A DNA stretch of 21,960 nt from a virus. Each line of letters begins with the position of its first letter. Positions within the stretch are counted from its first letter, which is position 1. The position numbers were made by a program, and so were the translations under genes. Positions 14,536 through 21,960 of this stretch are shown piece after piece. Where the stretch lies: IMG/VR virus record IMGVR_UViG_3300024927_000005, positions 1 to 21,960 of that record; one strand, 5' to 3'. The notes beneath the pieces were generated by a model. The model had not been told where the DNA came from. It ran no database searches and was given only the letters and a program-made list of their open reading frames with translations.

Positions 14536-14727
14536 TTAAGCGCCTTTTGTTTTTGGTTCAGTAGGCAACTTGTCTGATAAAGTCACGTCGCCATCCTTCT
14601 CACGGCGTGCCCAGTAGGTACTGTGAATCACGGTATCGCCGCCTTCAGGCAGATAGGTGCCGTCTTCTTTACGAATTTTTAGCCCGGCTTTTGGTGTTGC
14701 AAATACTGGTTTGTGTAGAATTGCCAT
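14536..14727 (-). CDS. DUF2635 small tail-region protein (Mu gp38-like)
   Basis: 63 aa immediately ahead of the sheath gene, as in Mu-like genomes. It contains KAGLKIRKEDGTYLPEGGD and YWARREKDGDVT, the conserved pattern of DUF2635. AGGAGT is seven bases before the ATG. Function unknown; expected to be a minor tail or connector factor. Confidence 0.88.
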   Translation of the reverse strand: MAILHKPVFATPKAGLKIRKEDGTYLPEGGDTVIHSTYWARREKDGDVTLSDKLPTEPKTKGA

Positions 14728-14730
14728 GTC

Positions 14731-15327
14731 TTACTCCTGTAAGGTTATGTTGTCGGTTAAGTCTGGTTTGCTGGTGCTATGGTCAGGCGGTTCTTGGCTC
14801 CACTTTGCATGCTCTGCAGCGCTCTCATGTGGTTCAATGTCGTATTGAGCATTGAAGGTAACGAAGTCATCTAAACCTGCGGGATCAATACTTGGTGGCA
14901 ATGTTGCTTGCCCTTGTAAGGTGATCACTGCAACCTGCAAACCTGCTTTGTAAATCTTTTCATCATTCATAATGCTGATGCCGGTTGCATATAGCGGCAC
15001 ATCGGCGGCTTTAAAGCCATCTAGCAGCGCGGCGATGGTTTCTGCAATCTGGTACATGCCGATCATCTTGCCGTCGCCTTTGCGGGCGGCAGCCTGGCCG
15101 CCTGCATTTCTGGCAACACAGGCAATGCCAAAGCCCACGTCTACGATTGCGCCTTTGATTGCAAAGCTTGCAGCCGGTGCCACGTAAACCGCTGGGGCAT
15201 CGGTCGCAAACCTGTTCACCAGTGAATCTCCGTCAAGATCGGGCAGGGTGTCTACCTGTTTTAGTTTCTGTGCGATCGGGGCGGCTTTAATTGCAACTAC
15301 GATCGCGTTTTCAGCTTCAGCTAGCAT
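14731..15327 (-). CDS. Phage gp37 family protein (Mu gp37-like)
   Basis: 198 aa between the G-like gene and DUF2635. The N-terminus MLAEAENAIVVAIKAAP and the block APAVYVAPAASFAIKGAI are family hallmarks; the rest is an alpha/beta domain resembling tail terminator proteins, and a disordered charged tail (about 170-198). It probably caps the tail or joins it to the head; this role is inferred from position. GGAG nine bases upstream lies in the G-like gene, whose stop overlaps this start by 11 bases. Confidence 0.87.
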   Translation of the reverse strand: MLAEAENAIVVAIKAAPIAQKLKQVDTLPDLDGDSLVNRFATDAPAVYVAPAASFAIKGAIVDVGFGIACVARNAGGQAAARKGDGKMIGMYQIAETIAALLDGFKAADVPLYATGISIMNDEKIYKAGLQVAVITLQGQATLPPSIDPAGLDDFVTFNAQYDIEPHESAAEHAKWSQEPPDHSTSKPDLTDNITLQE

Positions 15328-15769
15328 GGCTCATTACTCCGTCGATTCTTGCCTGCAGCAGGTTTAATATTTCATTTTCATCAGCAGCGTTAACGCCAAG
15401 GTAAGGCCGTGCCACAATTTTTGTGCGGAGTTTTCTACCGGTGTTGCCGCCAAATTGGTGAATGGCTGCATAAATTCTATTTACACCCCACTCAGCCACG
15501 GTGGCGTTTGATTTATTGCTTACAGAGTCACCTAAGTGACCATCTTTTGTGAGGGTCTTGCCGCCTGATATCTGTACTCGGATGCTTGGCTTCCAGCGGT
15601 TACCGTCTGGTGCAACCTGATCACGAAAACGCTCACGTGTTGAGGCTTCTCCATATGTTGCAATGTCGCGCATGGCAGCAGATGGGTTTTGTCCAAACGC
15701 CATCAGCGCACGAATCTTGGCCTTAATCTGGCGATCATCAATTTCCATACTGATCATTGCGCCGGTCAT
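15317..15769 (-). CDS. Virion morphogenesis / tail completion protein, Mu gpG family
   Basis: 150 aa of the gpS/gpG-type family. Signatures are AMRDIATYGEASTRERFRDQ (about 36-55) and APDGNRWKPS. It is needed to complete particles at the head-tail joint. The ATG overlaps the gp36 stop (TAATG) and has GGAGG eight bases upstream. In Mu, G sits between F and I; here it lies between gp36 and gp37, so the order differs from Mu itself. Confidence 0.9.
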   Translation of the reverse strand: MTGAMISMEIDDRQIKAKIRALMAFGQNPSAAMRDIATYGEASTRERFRDQVAPDGNRWKPSIRVQISGGKTLTKDGHLGDSVSNKSNATVAEWGVNRIYAAIHQFGGNTGRKLRTKIVARPYLGVNAADENEILNLLQARIDGVMSHAS

Positions 15770-16269
15770 TAGATAAAGCCTCCATCGTTACGGCTAAACA
15801 CACGGCCATTTGATTGCAGCTGCGCACCATCATTGGTTTTTGGTTTATTGCCTGCGCCATCAATGCCAAGGCTTATCTCACCCTTGCTGATTGATTTAAG
15901 CAGCTTCAATGCATCTGCATTGCGGTTTGATATGGCCTCTGTTGCCATGTCGTCATAAAGTGCGTACCTGGTTAAATCACAGGTAATGGTCATTACCAGG
16001 CGCGGTACCGTTGCTAATGGCACTGAATACCTGCCTGCCAGAAAACCGTTAACGGTGCTTTCAGCATCGAGCAGCTTGCTGTTGATCAATGCCAGGGCAG
16101 CCGCTACCGCTGCCTGTTCTTCTGCCGTATATGCTGCAAGGCTTGCACCTGCAGCAGCTGCAATCAGCAGCTCCGGCGTGACTAAACGAGGCAGGCCACG
16201 ATCACTGCGCTGGGCGAGTTCTTCAGCGCCAAACTGCGTGATGATTTCGGTAGCGGTTACGTAGGTCAT
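15769..16269 (-). CDS. Head completion protein gp36 family (DUF1320)
   Basis: 166 aa, near the usual 140-160. The start MTYVTATEIITQFGAEELAQ and SDRG, the helix with LALINSKLLDAESTVNGFLA, then GRYSVPLATVPRLVMTITCD and LTRYALYD are the DUF1320 pattern of connector proteins. It likely forms part of the head-tail connector. A weak ribosome site and a 2-bp gap after the previous stop suggest coupled translation. Confidence 0.9.
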   Translation of the reverse strand: MTYVTATEIITQFGAEELAQRSDRGLPRLVTPELLIAAAAGASLAAYTAEEQAAVAAALALINSKLLDAESTVNGFLAGRYSVPLATVPRLVMTITCDLTRYALYDDMATEAISNRNADALKLLKSISKGEISLGIDGAGNKPKTNDGAQLQSNGRVFSRNDGGFI

Positions 16270-16271
16270 GA

Positions 16272-16616
16272 TTATTCAGCAGCCACTTCGATTTCAGTTA
16301 CGGCCAGCAAAGGCTCGCCTTTAATCTGTTTAATCTGTTCAGTGGTTAATTCATCCAGACGCACGGTTGTTTCGGTGCGGCCAAATACAATGCCGCCACG
16401 ACGGAAGCTATCAACTTTAGCCACCACCTGTAATGCTTTTACTGGCTGTTTTTTTGCGGCTGCGGCTTCTATGGCTGCCTTTTCAGCAGCTTCTTTCACT
16501 GTCTCAGCTTCTTTTGCTGCAGCTTCTGCGGCTGCCTTTTCAGCAGCTTCTTTCACTGTCTCAGCTTCTTTTGCTGCAGCTTCATCTACTGCTGTTTTAT
16601 TTTTTTGTGTTGTCAT
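16272..16616 (-). CDS. FluMu-type head-region protein with tandem Ala/Glu repeats (Mu gp35 position)
   Basis: 114 aa. The C-terminal part (about 60-110: KVDSFRRGGIVFGRTETTVR, then LDELTTEQIKQIKGEPLLAV) matches the FluMu N-domain found in Mu gp35-type proteins. The N-terminal 55 residues are a predicted helix made of a 19-residue unit (AAKEAETVKEAAEKAA...) in two copies. The gene has GGAG about seven bases before the ATG. It sits between capsid and gp36, so a capsid-associated role is likely. The helical repeat is the variable part of such proteins. Confidence 0.8.
   Translation of the reverse strand: MTTQKNKTAVDEAAAKEAETVKEAAEKAAAEAAAKEAETVKEAAEKAAIEAAAAKKQPVKALQVVAKVDSFRRGGIVFGRTETTVRLDELTTEQIKQIKGEPLLAVTEIEVAAE
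16473..16583. repeat. Perfect 54-bp tandem repeat, period 57 bp
   Basis: The block at 16473-16526 is repeated without a mismatch at 16530-16583. Period 57 equals 19 codons, so the reading frame is preserved and the repeat encodes the coiled Ala/Glu units of the gene around it. Lack of silent differences means a recent duplication or ongoing slippage. Confidence 0.9.
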
Positions 16617-16690
16617 TTTGTTCTCCAGATAAGTTTTTATAACTGGCAGCCTGCTTTTAATCTAACGCAGGCTGCAGTATTGCTTAGTGA

Positions 16691-17719
16691 TTAACCTGCA
16701 CCGGTTGAACCTATAGCCAGCTGCCAGAAACCATAGCCGCCCGCAGCGCGCGCTTCAGCACCAAACTTGAATTTCTTGCGGTTAAATACATCGTCATTCT
16801 CAGCGCTTGTTTGCTCAACAAACACCGGGGCTTTACGTTCCTGATAAATGAATGGCTTAACTGCTTTTGTCGTATCCAACAGGAACCATGCAGTGTCAGA
16901 TGTGATTCGTGCATCAACTACGACCTCGGCAGTACCTTTGTATGGGTTTGCCTTGCCATCATCCAGACGATCATTATTCACAATTGCTAGGGCAATATGC
17001 TCAAGTGCAGGGCCTACTAACAGCACGTTTGGCGTGATGTTGAGTGGACGGCCTTCGTCATCCTTGAATTTACGCATTGCAGTACGTGCTGCACCATAGC
17101 TGGCAATTGCGGCAGCCTGTGTTGCAACAGAAAGCGCAACCGTTAATTTGTTAGATACGCTGGCACCGGCGACCACGTGATCAGTATCAAAGAAATACTG
17201 GCCATCAAAACAGGTGTTAGCAAAGCCGCCGTTAACCAGATCAATCACTATTTCATCAGGCAGTTGCGCTGCAGACTCACCGGCCATTTGGGCTTGTGGA
17301 CCATAGATGCCCAGCTGGTCATCTTCAATGTCGTTGCGATCAACTTCTACTGTGGCCTCCCAGTCTTTATTTGGGATTGTGTATTTAGCAGCCTCAAGCG
17401 ATTTAACGTTTTTATCGCCAACCCATGCACGCATTTTTGGAAACTTACTTAACCAGGCATAGTCATTCTGGCTGGTAGTCGAAGTGATCTTCATTGCCAG
17501 TTTTTGCCATACTGAAGGCGCAGCGCTAAAGGCATTGTTAAAAGTGGTTTTCAGGCTGATAAAGACATTCCCAATGCTTTCTTTATTTACCAGCATGCCA
17601 AGCATGCCGCCTGTCATGAGCGTTTCATTGCTAAACTCATGCGCATGCAGTGGCACTGCAAACGTCGCGGCCATTGCTGCAGCTGCAGCAAGACCTAATA
17701 CTAAAATTCGTGATTTCAT
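16691..17719 (-). CDS. Major capsid protein, Mu gpT family, with signal-like N-terminus
   Basis: 342 aa; forms the icosahedral shell. From about residue 42 it follows the gpT pattern: FISLKTTFNNAFSAAPSVWQ (53-72), YAWLSKFPKMRAWVGDK, EVDRNDIEDDQLGIYGPQAQ, and the end KFGAEARAAGGYGFWQLA. The first 41 residues are extra: two basic residues, a hydrophobic run rich in Ala, Leu and Val to about residue 22, then PLHAH, which looks like a Sec signal with a possible cut after Ala26. The ATG is well supported by AGGAGA six bases away; internal Met35 and Met42 have poorer sites. The extension may instead be a segment removed by protease I. Confidence 0.93.
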   Translation of the reverse strand: MKSRILVLGLAAAAAMAATFAVPLHAHEFSNETLMTGGMLGMLVNKESIGNVFISLKTTFNNAFSAAPSVWQKLAMKITSTTSQNDYAWLSKFPKMRAWVGDKNVKSLEAAKYTIPNKDWEATVEVDRNDIEDDQLGIYGPQAQMAGESAAQLPDEIVIDLVNGGFANTCFDGQYFFDTDHVVAGASVSNKLTVALSVATQAAAIASYGAARTAMRKFKDDEGRPLNITPNVLLVGPALEHIALAIVNNDRLDDGKANPYKGTAEVVVDARITSDTAWFLLDTTKAVKPFIYQERKAPVFVEQTSAENDDVFNRKKFKFGAEARAAGGYGFWQLAIGSTGAG

Positions 17720-17765
17720 TGTGTTCTCCTGAAAGTTAATTTACTGATTGAACCTAAAGCTTTAA

Positions 17766-18164
17766 TTACTCGACCCAGATGCCGTCTGCATCAACCTGAA
17801 TCACCTTGCCAGCTGCCGAGCGGGTATTACCACCGTTGGTTTTGGCTACAGTCTGGTCGTCTACGATGTAGCAGGTAGCGCCAAGATCAGCTTGCACAAC
17901 TGCATCAGCCCCGTGGTTAAGCCATTTAAAAGCCTTGCCGCGACGCACTAAAATGCTTTTGTCACCGGCAGCACCAGCCGCGTTATCAACCCACTCTTCA
18001 GCTCGGCCAAAGTATTTAAGTGTGGTGGCCACCGCACCAGGTGTTGCAAAACCTGCTGCGTTAATCGCCACCAGTGAACCTGCATAAATCTTTACTGCTG
18101 CAACCGGTACTGATACCAACTCACCATCTTTCAACGGTGTATTACGGTCATTTGCAAGTGCCAT
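17766..18164 (-). CDS. Probable head decoration (cement) protein
   Basis: 132 aa from the second ATG (MALANDRNTPLKDGELVSVP), which has AAGGAG eight bases upstream; the longer reading from 18188 is that ribosome site translated. The small, beta-rich, Ala/Gly/Val-heavy protein lies between protease and capsid, where decoration proteins are found. AAVKIYAGSLVAINAAGFAT is a pattern I associate with capsid cement proteins of Mu-like phages. Family name not certain. Confidence 0.75.
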   Translation of the reverse strand: MALANDRNTPLKDGELVSVPVAAVKIYAGSLVAINAAGFATPGAVATTLKYFGRAEEWVDNAAGAAGDKSILVRRGKAFKWLNHGADAVVQADLGATCYIVDDQTVAKTNGGNTRSAAGKVIQVDADGIWVE

Positions 18165-18226
18165 TTCTTCTCTCCTTGATAGCCTCATTTACATGAGGCG
18201 TTAATATGTAAATCGTTAAACCTAAG

Positions 18227-18796
18227 TTAAGCGCTGGCGCTCAAAGTCTTTTTGTAGTCTTCAGGTGATACGCCCATCTGTTTGCATACGGCTAATTGCG
18301 ATTCAGTCAGGTCGGTAACACCGTCGCCATCGGGAATCTTGCCGCCGGTTTGCGTGTTGGTTAAAGCCACAATTGGTTGGGCTGTATCAAGATAAGATTT
18401 CAAAGCGGCGATATCTTTAGCGCCAAGTTCACGCGCCCAAGCTTCCTGCGCTGGCAACAATCGGCTACTAGATAAAGCGACCGTTACCAGGTCTTCTACT
18501 TCGCCGTCGTTAATCTGTTTGTTAAGCGCTGCGAGTTGCGTTTGCAGGTCTTGCATGACTGATAGCGGCACAAACTTGGCAGGGTCAGGGGTTTCAATCT
18601 GCGCGGTCAGGCTTGCGATTGATTGATGCTGTTCCCTTAAGTGGTTAGTCAGGTTAAAGCTTGTCGCAGCCGTAGCGTTGTCAGCTTTAATCAGATCTAC
18701 CGCTTTATTGACCTCAGTCAAAATGTCATCAGCAGTGGCCAAAGTTGGCAGGTTGAACATCCAGCGCAAGCGCTCTAGTAATTCGTCTAAGTCCAT
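18227..18796 (-). CDS. Nested in-frame scaffold protein (Mu Z-like)
   Basis: An ATG (complement of 18794-18796) lies inside the protease gene in the same frame, with CGGAGAG eight bases upstream, as strong as any start here. It would yield 189 aa (MDLDELLERLRWMF...) equal to the C-terminal half of the protease protein, helical and rich in Gln and Ala, typical of scaffold. In Mu, Z is made exactly this way from gene I. The scaffold organises capsid subunits and is then cut by the protease. Confidence 0.7.
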   Translation of the reverse strand: MDLDELLERLRWMFNLPTLATADDILTEVNKAVDLIKADNATAATSFNLTNHLREQHQSIASLTAQIETPDPAKFVPLSVMQDLQTQLAALNKQINDGEVEDLVTVALSSSRLLPAQEAWARELGAKDIAALKSYLDTAQPIVALTNTQTGGKIPDGDGVTDLTESQLAVCKQMGVSPEDYKKTLSASA

Positions 18797-19342
18797 TGTT
18801 AAACTCTCCGTGTTGGTTAAAAGTTTGGAGGCTGCCGCTACGGCAACCTCACTCATGCCGTCTAATGCCGGGTTGTTGGTGATTGCGCCAAGCAGTACGC
18901 TCTCGACTGCACCAGTCTTTTTGCTGTAACTGAATACGGGGGAGAAATAGAGGTACTCTTTGGCTTCGATGTGTGCTTTGGCTGCGTCGGTCCATTCAAC
19001 GCCAATCGCATAAAGACCATCGCCTTCACGCCATTCAAGCTGCTTAAACCAACCGGCGGCTGGGGCAGGCTTGCCATTCTCTGCGGCTAAAAGGGTTTGA
19101 TGTTCGTAGTCAATCACCAGACGGTTTTGACGGGCTGATACTTCAGCAATGATTGAGGCTGCAATGGTGGCGTCGATATACCAGGCTTTAACATCTGTTG
19201 GCCTGCCATCTGTGGCACGAAACTCACCGGCAGGAAGAATCTGCAGATCGGCACCGGTAGTTAATTCAAAACTACAAGCCGCGATTGCGGCGTTAATCAG
19301 CTTGCGTGGGTTTTGTTTGTGTTTCATGGCACCCATTTTCAT
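18227..19342 (-). CDS. Prohead protease, Mu gpI family, fused to scaffold
   Basis: 371 aa, close to Mu gpI (361). The protease half (about 1-185) has the I-protein landmarks: RATDGRPTDVKAWYIDATIA (43-62), RLVIDYEHQTLLA (74-86), a GWFKQLEWREGDGLYAIGVE strand pair, YLYFSPVFSYSKKTGAVESV (130-149) and NNPALDGM (156-163). The C-terminal half is scaffold, also available from an internal start. A better start may be Met6 (19327; MKHKQNP); neither has a strong ribosome site, unusual for this operon. It follows a 241-bp gap that is likely promoter-bearing. Confidence 0.9.
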   Translation of the reverse strand: MKMGAMKHKQNPRKLINAAIAACSFELTTGADLQILPAGEFRATDGRPTDVKAWYIDATIAASIIAEVSARQNRLVIDYEHQTLLAAENGKPAPAAGWFKQLEWREGDGLYAIGVEWTDAAKAHIEAKEYLYFSPVFSYSKKTGAVESVLLGAITNNPALDGMSEVAVAAASKLLTNTESLTMDLDELLERLRWMFNLPTLATADDILTEVNKAVDLIKADNATAATSFNLTNHLREQHQSIASLTAQIETPDPAKFVPLSVMQDLQTQLAALNKQINDGEVEDLVTVALSSSRLLPAQEAWARELGAKDIAALKSYLDTAQPIVALTNTQTGGKIPDGDGVTDLTESQLAVCKQMGVSPEDYKKTLSASA

Positions 19343-19583
19343 GGGGCATGGGGTTTAGTGCGATACTGAGTGGCTTCAGTGAGGGTGTGCAGGGGTTAGA
19401 ACGTTGCCACTTTTTTAGACTACGCCTTATAAAAAATACTGGCAACTGTTAGTTTTATTAATAACGCTTTCTATTCTCGATAAAAACACCGCCTAGAATA
19501 GCGTTAAACCCCCGTTAAAAACGATTGTTTAATATTTTGCTAGTGTATGCCGCTTAAAACTATCTTATCGCCTTTAATCGGCC
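19343..19583 (-). promoter_or_regulatory. Gene-free AT-rich region with two dyads, candidate late promoter region
   Basis: No gene is visible over 241 bases. A long imperfect inverted repeat spans 19403-19446 (GTTGCCA/TGGCAAC outside, TTTTTTA/TAAAAAA inside). A second pairs 19463-19477 with 19494-19504 (AGAATAGCGTT against its complement with a 4-base bulge). A palindrome TTATTAATAA lies at 19455-19464. In Mu, the C-dependent late promoter P_I lies in front of I, so this is where such a site is expected; C sites are described as TTAT/ATAA dyads. Exact -10/-35 elements are not clear to me. Confidence 0.4.
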
Positions 19584-20366
19584 TTAACTATTTTTTGCAG
19601 CTTTTGCCAGATCATCAGGTAAACGTGCCATTTTTTCGGCAAGCATTTTATTCAGATTTTGCTGGCGGCCACCGGGTGCGTAATTAAACGCCGGATCTAC
19701 GCCCTTGGGTACCTGCTGCACTTCACCGGTGCGTTTGTTGGTATAGCTGTACTTAGGCACGGCAGGTGCTTCAGATACCGTTAAACCACGGCGCTCAAGC
19801 ATGCCAGCGCTCATTTGAATCACACGGCATTTGCAGCCCCAAGCTTTAACCGGCATGTGTGATTGCCAGAAAGGATCATCAGCAGGCAGTATCATGCCAT
19901 CCCATGCAGCATGTGCCAGACGTGGGTGTTCGCTGTTATTGCCATCGTATTGCAGGTAGGGGAATGATGCCTTGCTCTCCTGTATGCGCTGCCACTGGCC
20001 TTCGCTATGCGCTGTACGCAGGTTGGTATCGTAGATCACCTTCAGTCTACGGGTGCTACCCAGCTGCACGTTCTTTATCTCGCCTGTCAGCGGGTCTTCA
20101 ACATCAGCCTTACCCCACCATCCTTTTTGAACCAATAACGGTTTAAGCAGCTTGCGAAACGTGGCAAAGGTTGTGCCATCTGCCAGTGCAGCATCAACCG
20201 CCTGGCGAATATCTTCAAGCAGATCTATTTGCATAGCTTTGGCCACGGTGAAGGCGGCTTGATGTTCTTGCTGCCATACATCCTCCCAGCTAAAGCCAAC
20301 AAGATAACCTTTCTGCCTGAAGTATTCGATGGCCTCTTTAGGAGGTAGTGGTTTTAGCTCAAACAT
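19584..20366 (-). CDS. Minor head protein, Mu gpF (gp30) family
   Basis: 260 aa. The Phage_Mu_F domain is clear from YDTNLRTAHSEGQWQRIQES (about 112-131), PYLQYDGNNSEHPRLAHAAW and DGMI, DDPFWQSHMPVKAWGCKCRV (about 162-181) and its Cys pair. The N-terminus PPKEAIEYFRQKGYLVGFSW is typical too. It is needed for head assembly beside the portal. Its ATG is coupled to the portal stop (TAATG). The operon breaks afterwards in a long gap. Confidence 0.92.
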   Translation of the reverse strand: MFELKPLPPKEAIEYFRQKGYLVGFSWEDVWQQEHQAAFTVAKAMQIDLLEDIRQAVDAALADGTTFATFRKLLKPLLVQKGWWGKADVEDPLTGEIKNVQLGSTRRLKVIYDTNLRTAHSEGQWQRIQESKASFPYLQYDGNNSEHPRLAHAAWDGMILPADDPFWQSHMPVKAWGCKCRVIQMSAGMLERRGLTVSEAPAVPKYSYTNKRTGEVQQVPKGVDPAFNYAPGGRQQNLNKMLAEKMARLPDDLAKAAKNS

Positions 20367-21925
20367 TATTCAGTGTCTGGGCCATTCACTCGCCCCCAAA
20401 TGCCTGCAGCAAACTGACCTTGCGTTAAAGCTTCAGTTACCAGGCTAATATCCATGCCAGCTATTAATTCTGGCAATCTGGATTGAAACTCCTCATAACT
20501 TTGCACCGATGCAGCTAACGCGGCAATTGGCTCAATTAACGGGTTAGTGACTCGCTCCCAGTCGCCTGCCAACTCTTCAGATAAAACATCAAACTCATCT
20601 TGATCAAGCAACGCCGTCGCGGCAGCAACTCTTGTTGCAGCTGCTTGGTTAGTTTGTCCTGGCACTTCTTTTTTTGCAGGCTGCAGTACTGCTTCACCTT
20701 CTTTTGGTAACGGTATTCCAAGCTTCTCATGCGCCCAATTAACAGGCACTTGCACGCCAATGGCAACCAATGGAGGCAGTGCGTCTGAGTAGGTCTTAAT
20801 GTCTTCAGGCTCACGTAGATCAAACTGCCATTTAGGCATGCGGCGTGCATCTTCAATACCGCCAAGGTTAAGCGCAATCAATGGGTAAACAATATCCCTG
20901 GTGAGCGTACCTGCAAGCTGCATTGCATCTGACATCATCAAGTCATGACGTACTTCGTTGTGTACATTGCCCAGTGCATTAGTGCTGCTTTTTCCGTCAG
21001 CTTGGCTTGTAAGTGTGCCGCCAAGAATCGCCTTACTTTGGGTACGTTCGCACCAATCAATCATTGCTTGGAATGGTTCATGTGAGCCTTGGGCCGCATC
21101 TTTAAAATCAATCTCCATGCCCTCAGGAATAATGCCAGCGGCATCATGGCCAATAGCTAACACAGCACGTAGTAGCGTGGCTTTTTCATCATCACCTGAT
21201 CCGCTTGGGTATTTTCCTAGGCGCAATGGCAAACCATAAATCTCAAGGAATTCTGCAAGATCTCGTACACTGTAATTTTTGAACAGGTATGGCCATGCCA
21301 GTACACGGTGCAGACCTGATCTTGCAATGTAGCCGGACTTTGCCTTGTGAATATGTTTAACCCAGCCGAACGGTTGCAGTGCTTGGCCGTTAAGTGAGTT
21401 ATCACGTAAGCGAAGCTCAGTGCGTGTTTCATTATCGGTTTTAAACCAGCTTTGTGGTCTGTGCGTTATTTCTTTTGGCAGCCAAGTGCGGCCAAGCAAT
21501 TGCCACTCAATTTCTTGGCATGAAAAACCGTGCCCAATCGCATCAAGCGCATCAAGTATCACGTCTTCAATATTGGCAATATCCATCACCAGCTCTTTAG
21601 CTTCAGCTGCGATCTTCTTTTCTTTCGCACTTGGGTTGCGTGGCGGCACTATGTCCCAGCTAATCTTCAACAAAGCACGCTTACGCTTGCTCATCTCAGA
21701 AAAGATATGGCCGTCTTTCTCTTCCATATCTAAAAACAGATCATGCTGCGCACGAATGTCGCCTTGCTCGGCATTTTCCATAATTCGCGCCAGTTTTATA
21801 GGCGTTAAACCACGGCTTGGGTGACCTGCAAACTCATGATGTAAACCGCCAACTTTGGCGGTCTGTGATTCTTTTAACTCCGGCTTTTTAATTGGCTGCC
21901 CGTGTTGATCTAGTATCGCTACCAT
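20366..21925 (-). CDS. Portal protein, Mu gp29 family (DUF935)
   Basis: 519 aa, the expected length. It forms the dodecameric ring through which DNA enters and leaves the head. Signatures: GLTPIKLARIMENAEQGDIR (39-58) and AQHDLF, EKDGHIFSEMSKRKRALLKI, WLPKEITHRPQSWFKTD, RDLAEFLEIYGLPLRLGKYP, KAILGGTLTSQADGKSS (about 293-309) and NEVRHDLMMSDAMQLAGTLT. AGGAGG six bases before the ATG. It overlaps the preceding gene by seven bases. Confidence 0.95.
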   Translation of the reverse strand: MVAILDQHGQPIKKPELKESQTAKVGGLHHEFAGHPSRGLTPIKLARIMENAEQGDIRAQHDLFLDMEEKDGHIFSEMSKRKRALLKISWDIVPPRNPSAKEKKIAAEAKELVMDIANIEDVILDALDAIGHGFSCQEIEWQLLGRTWLPKEITHRPQSWFKTDNETRTELRLRDNSLNGQALQPFGWVKHIHKAKSGYIARSGLHRVLAWPYLFKNYSVRDLAEFLEIYGLPLRLGKYPSGSGDDEKATLLRAVLAIGHDAAGIIPEGMEIDFKDAAQGSHEPFQAMIDWCERTQSKAILGGTLTSQADGKSSTNALGNVHNEVRHDLMMSDAMQLAGTLTRDIVYPLIALNLGGIEDARRMPKWQFDLREPEDIKTYSDALPPLVAIGVQVPVNWAHEKLGIPLPKEGEAVLQPAKKEVPGQTNQAAATRVAAATALLDQDEFDVLSEELAGDWERVTNPLIEPIAALAASVQSYEEFQSRLPELIAGMDISLVTEALTQGQFAAGIWGRVNGPDTE

Positions 21926-21960
21926 GCGCCACCTCCTGTTGATTCTCTATTTGATTTACC
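21919..21960 (-). CDS. 3' end of the preceding gene, probably terminase large subunit
   Basis: The last bases read in one frame GKSNRESTGGGAW and stop at TAG (complement of 21919-21921), overlapping the portal ATG by seven bases (ATGGTAG), the same tight coupling seen elsewhere in the operon. Mu-like phages have the large terminase (gp28) directly before the portal. Only 13 codons are present and a second frame is also open, so the product name rests on position. Confidence 0.5.
   Translation of the reverse strand, partial: GKSNRESTGGGAW

Overview
The window is the late (morphogenesis) half and right-hand end of a Mu-like transposable prophage. Almost every gene lies on the minus strand, so the phage reads from right (base 21960) to left (base 1). 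The protein families (Mu gp29, F, I/Z, T, gp36, G, gp37, L, M, gp41, gp42, N, P, gp45 to gp48, fibre, Com, Dam) and their order leave little doubt. The host must be a Gram-negative proteobacterium. A betaproteobacterium is my guess, but the sequence alone does not prove it.

Layout from right to left. First comes the last 13 codons of what is probably the large terminase, then the portal (gp29) and the F-like minor head protein. A 241-bp gap with two dyads sits where Mu carries its late promoter P_I. The head genes follow: protease I with an in-frame nested scaffold start, a decoration-type protein, major capsid T, an Ala/Glu-rich FluMu-type protein, gp36, the G-like morphogenesis protein, gp37 and DUF2635. 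The tail genes are sheath L, tube M, gp41 with a -1 frame extension, tape measure, N and P. The baseplate genes are gp45 to gp48. Between gp45 and gp46 there is an unusual gap holding a rho-independent terminator. A tail fibre gene and its assembly-type partner follow.

The left 3.4 kb is the accessory or modification end: two small conserved-type phage proteins, a structured leader, a 44-aa Com zinc-ribbon protein overlapping a gp49/Sf6-gp66 family gene, a structured RNA region resembling the C4 antisense RNA of P1/P4-type phages, a DNA adenine methyltransferase, and a membrane-anchored moron-like protein. The last 100 bases carry three TTTGGCACT repeats behind a 5'-TG, consistent with the phage right end and its transposase-binding sites.

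The head, tail and baseplate genes are tightly packed with TAATG, ATGA and 8-10 bp overlaps, typical of one translationally coupled late transcript. The least ordinary points are the predicted structured RNA in front of dam, com without mom, a major capsid gene that starts with a signal-peptide-like segment, and the terminator inside the baseplate operon. Lysis, repressor and transposase genes are not in this window.
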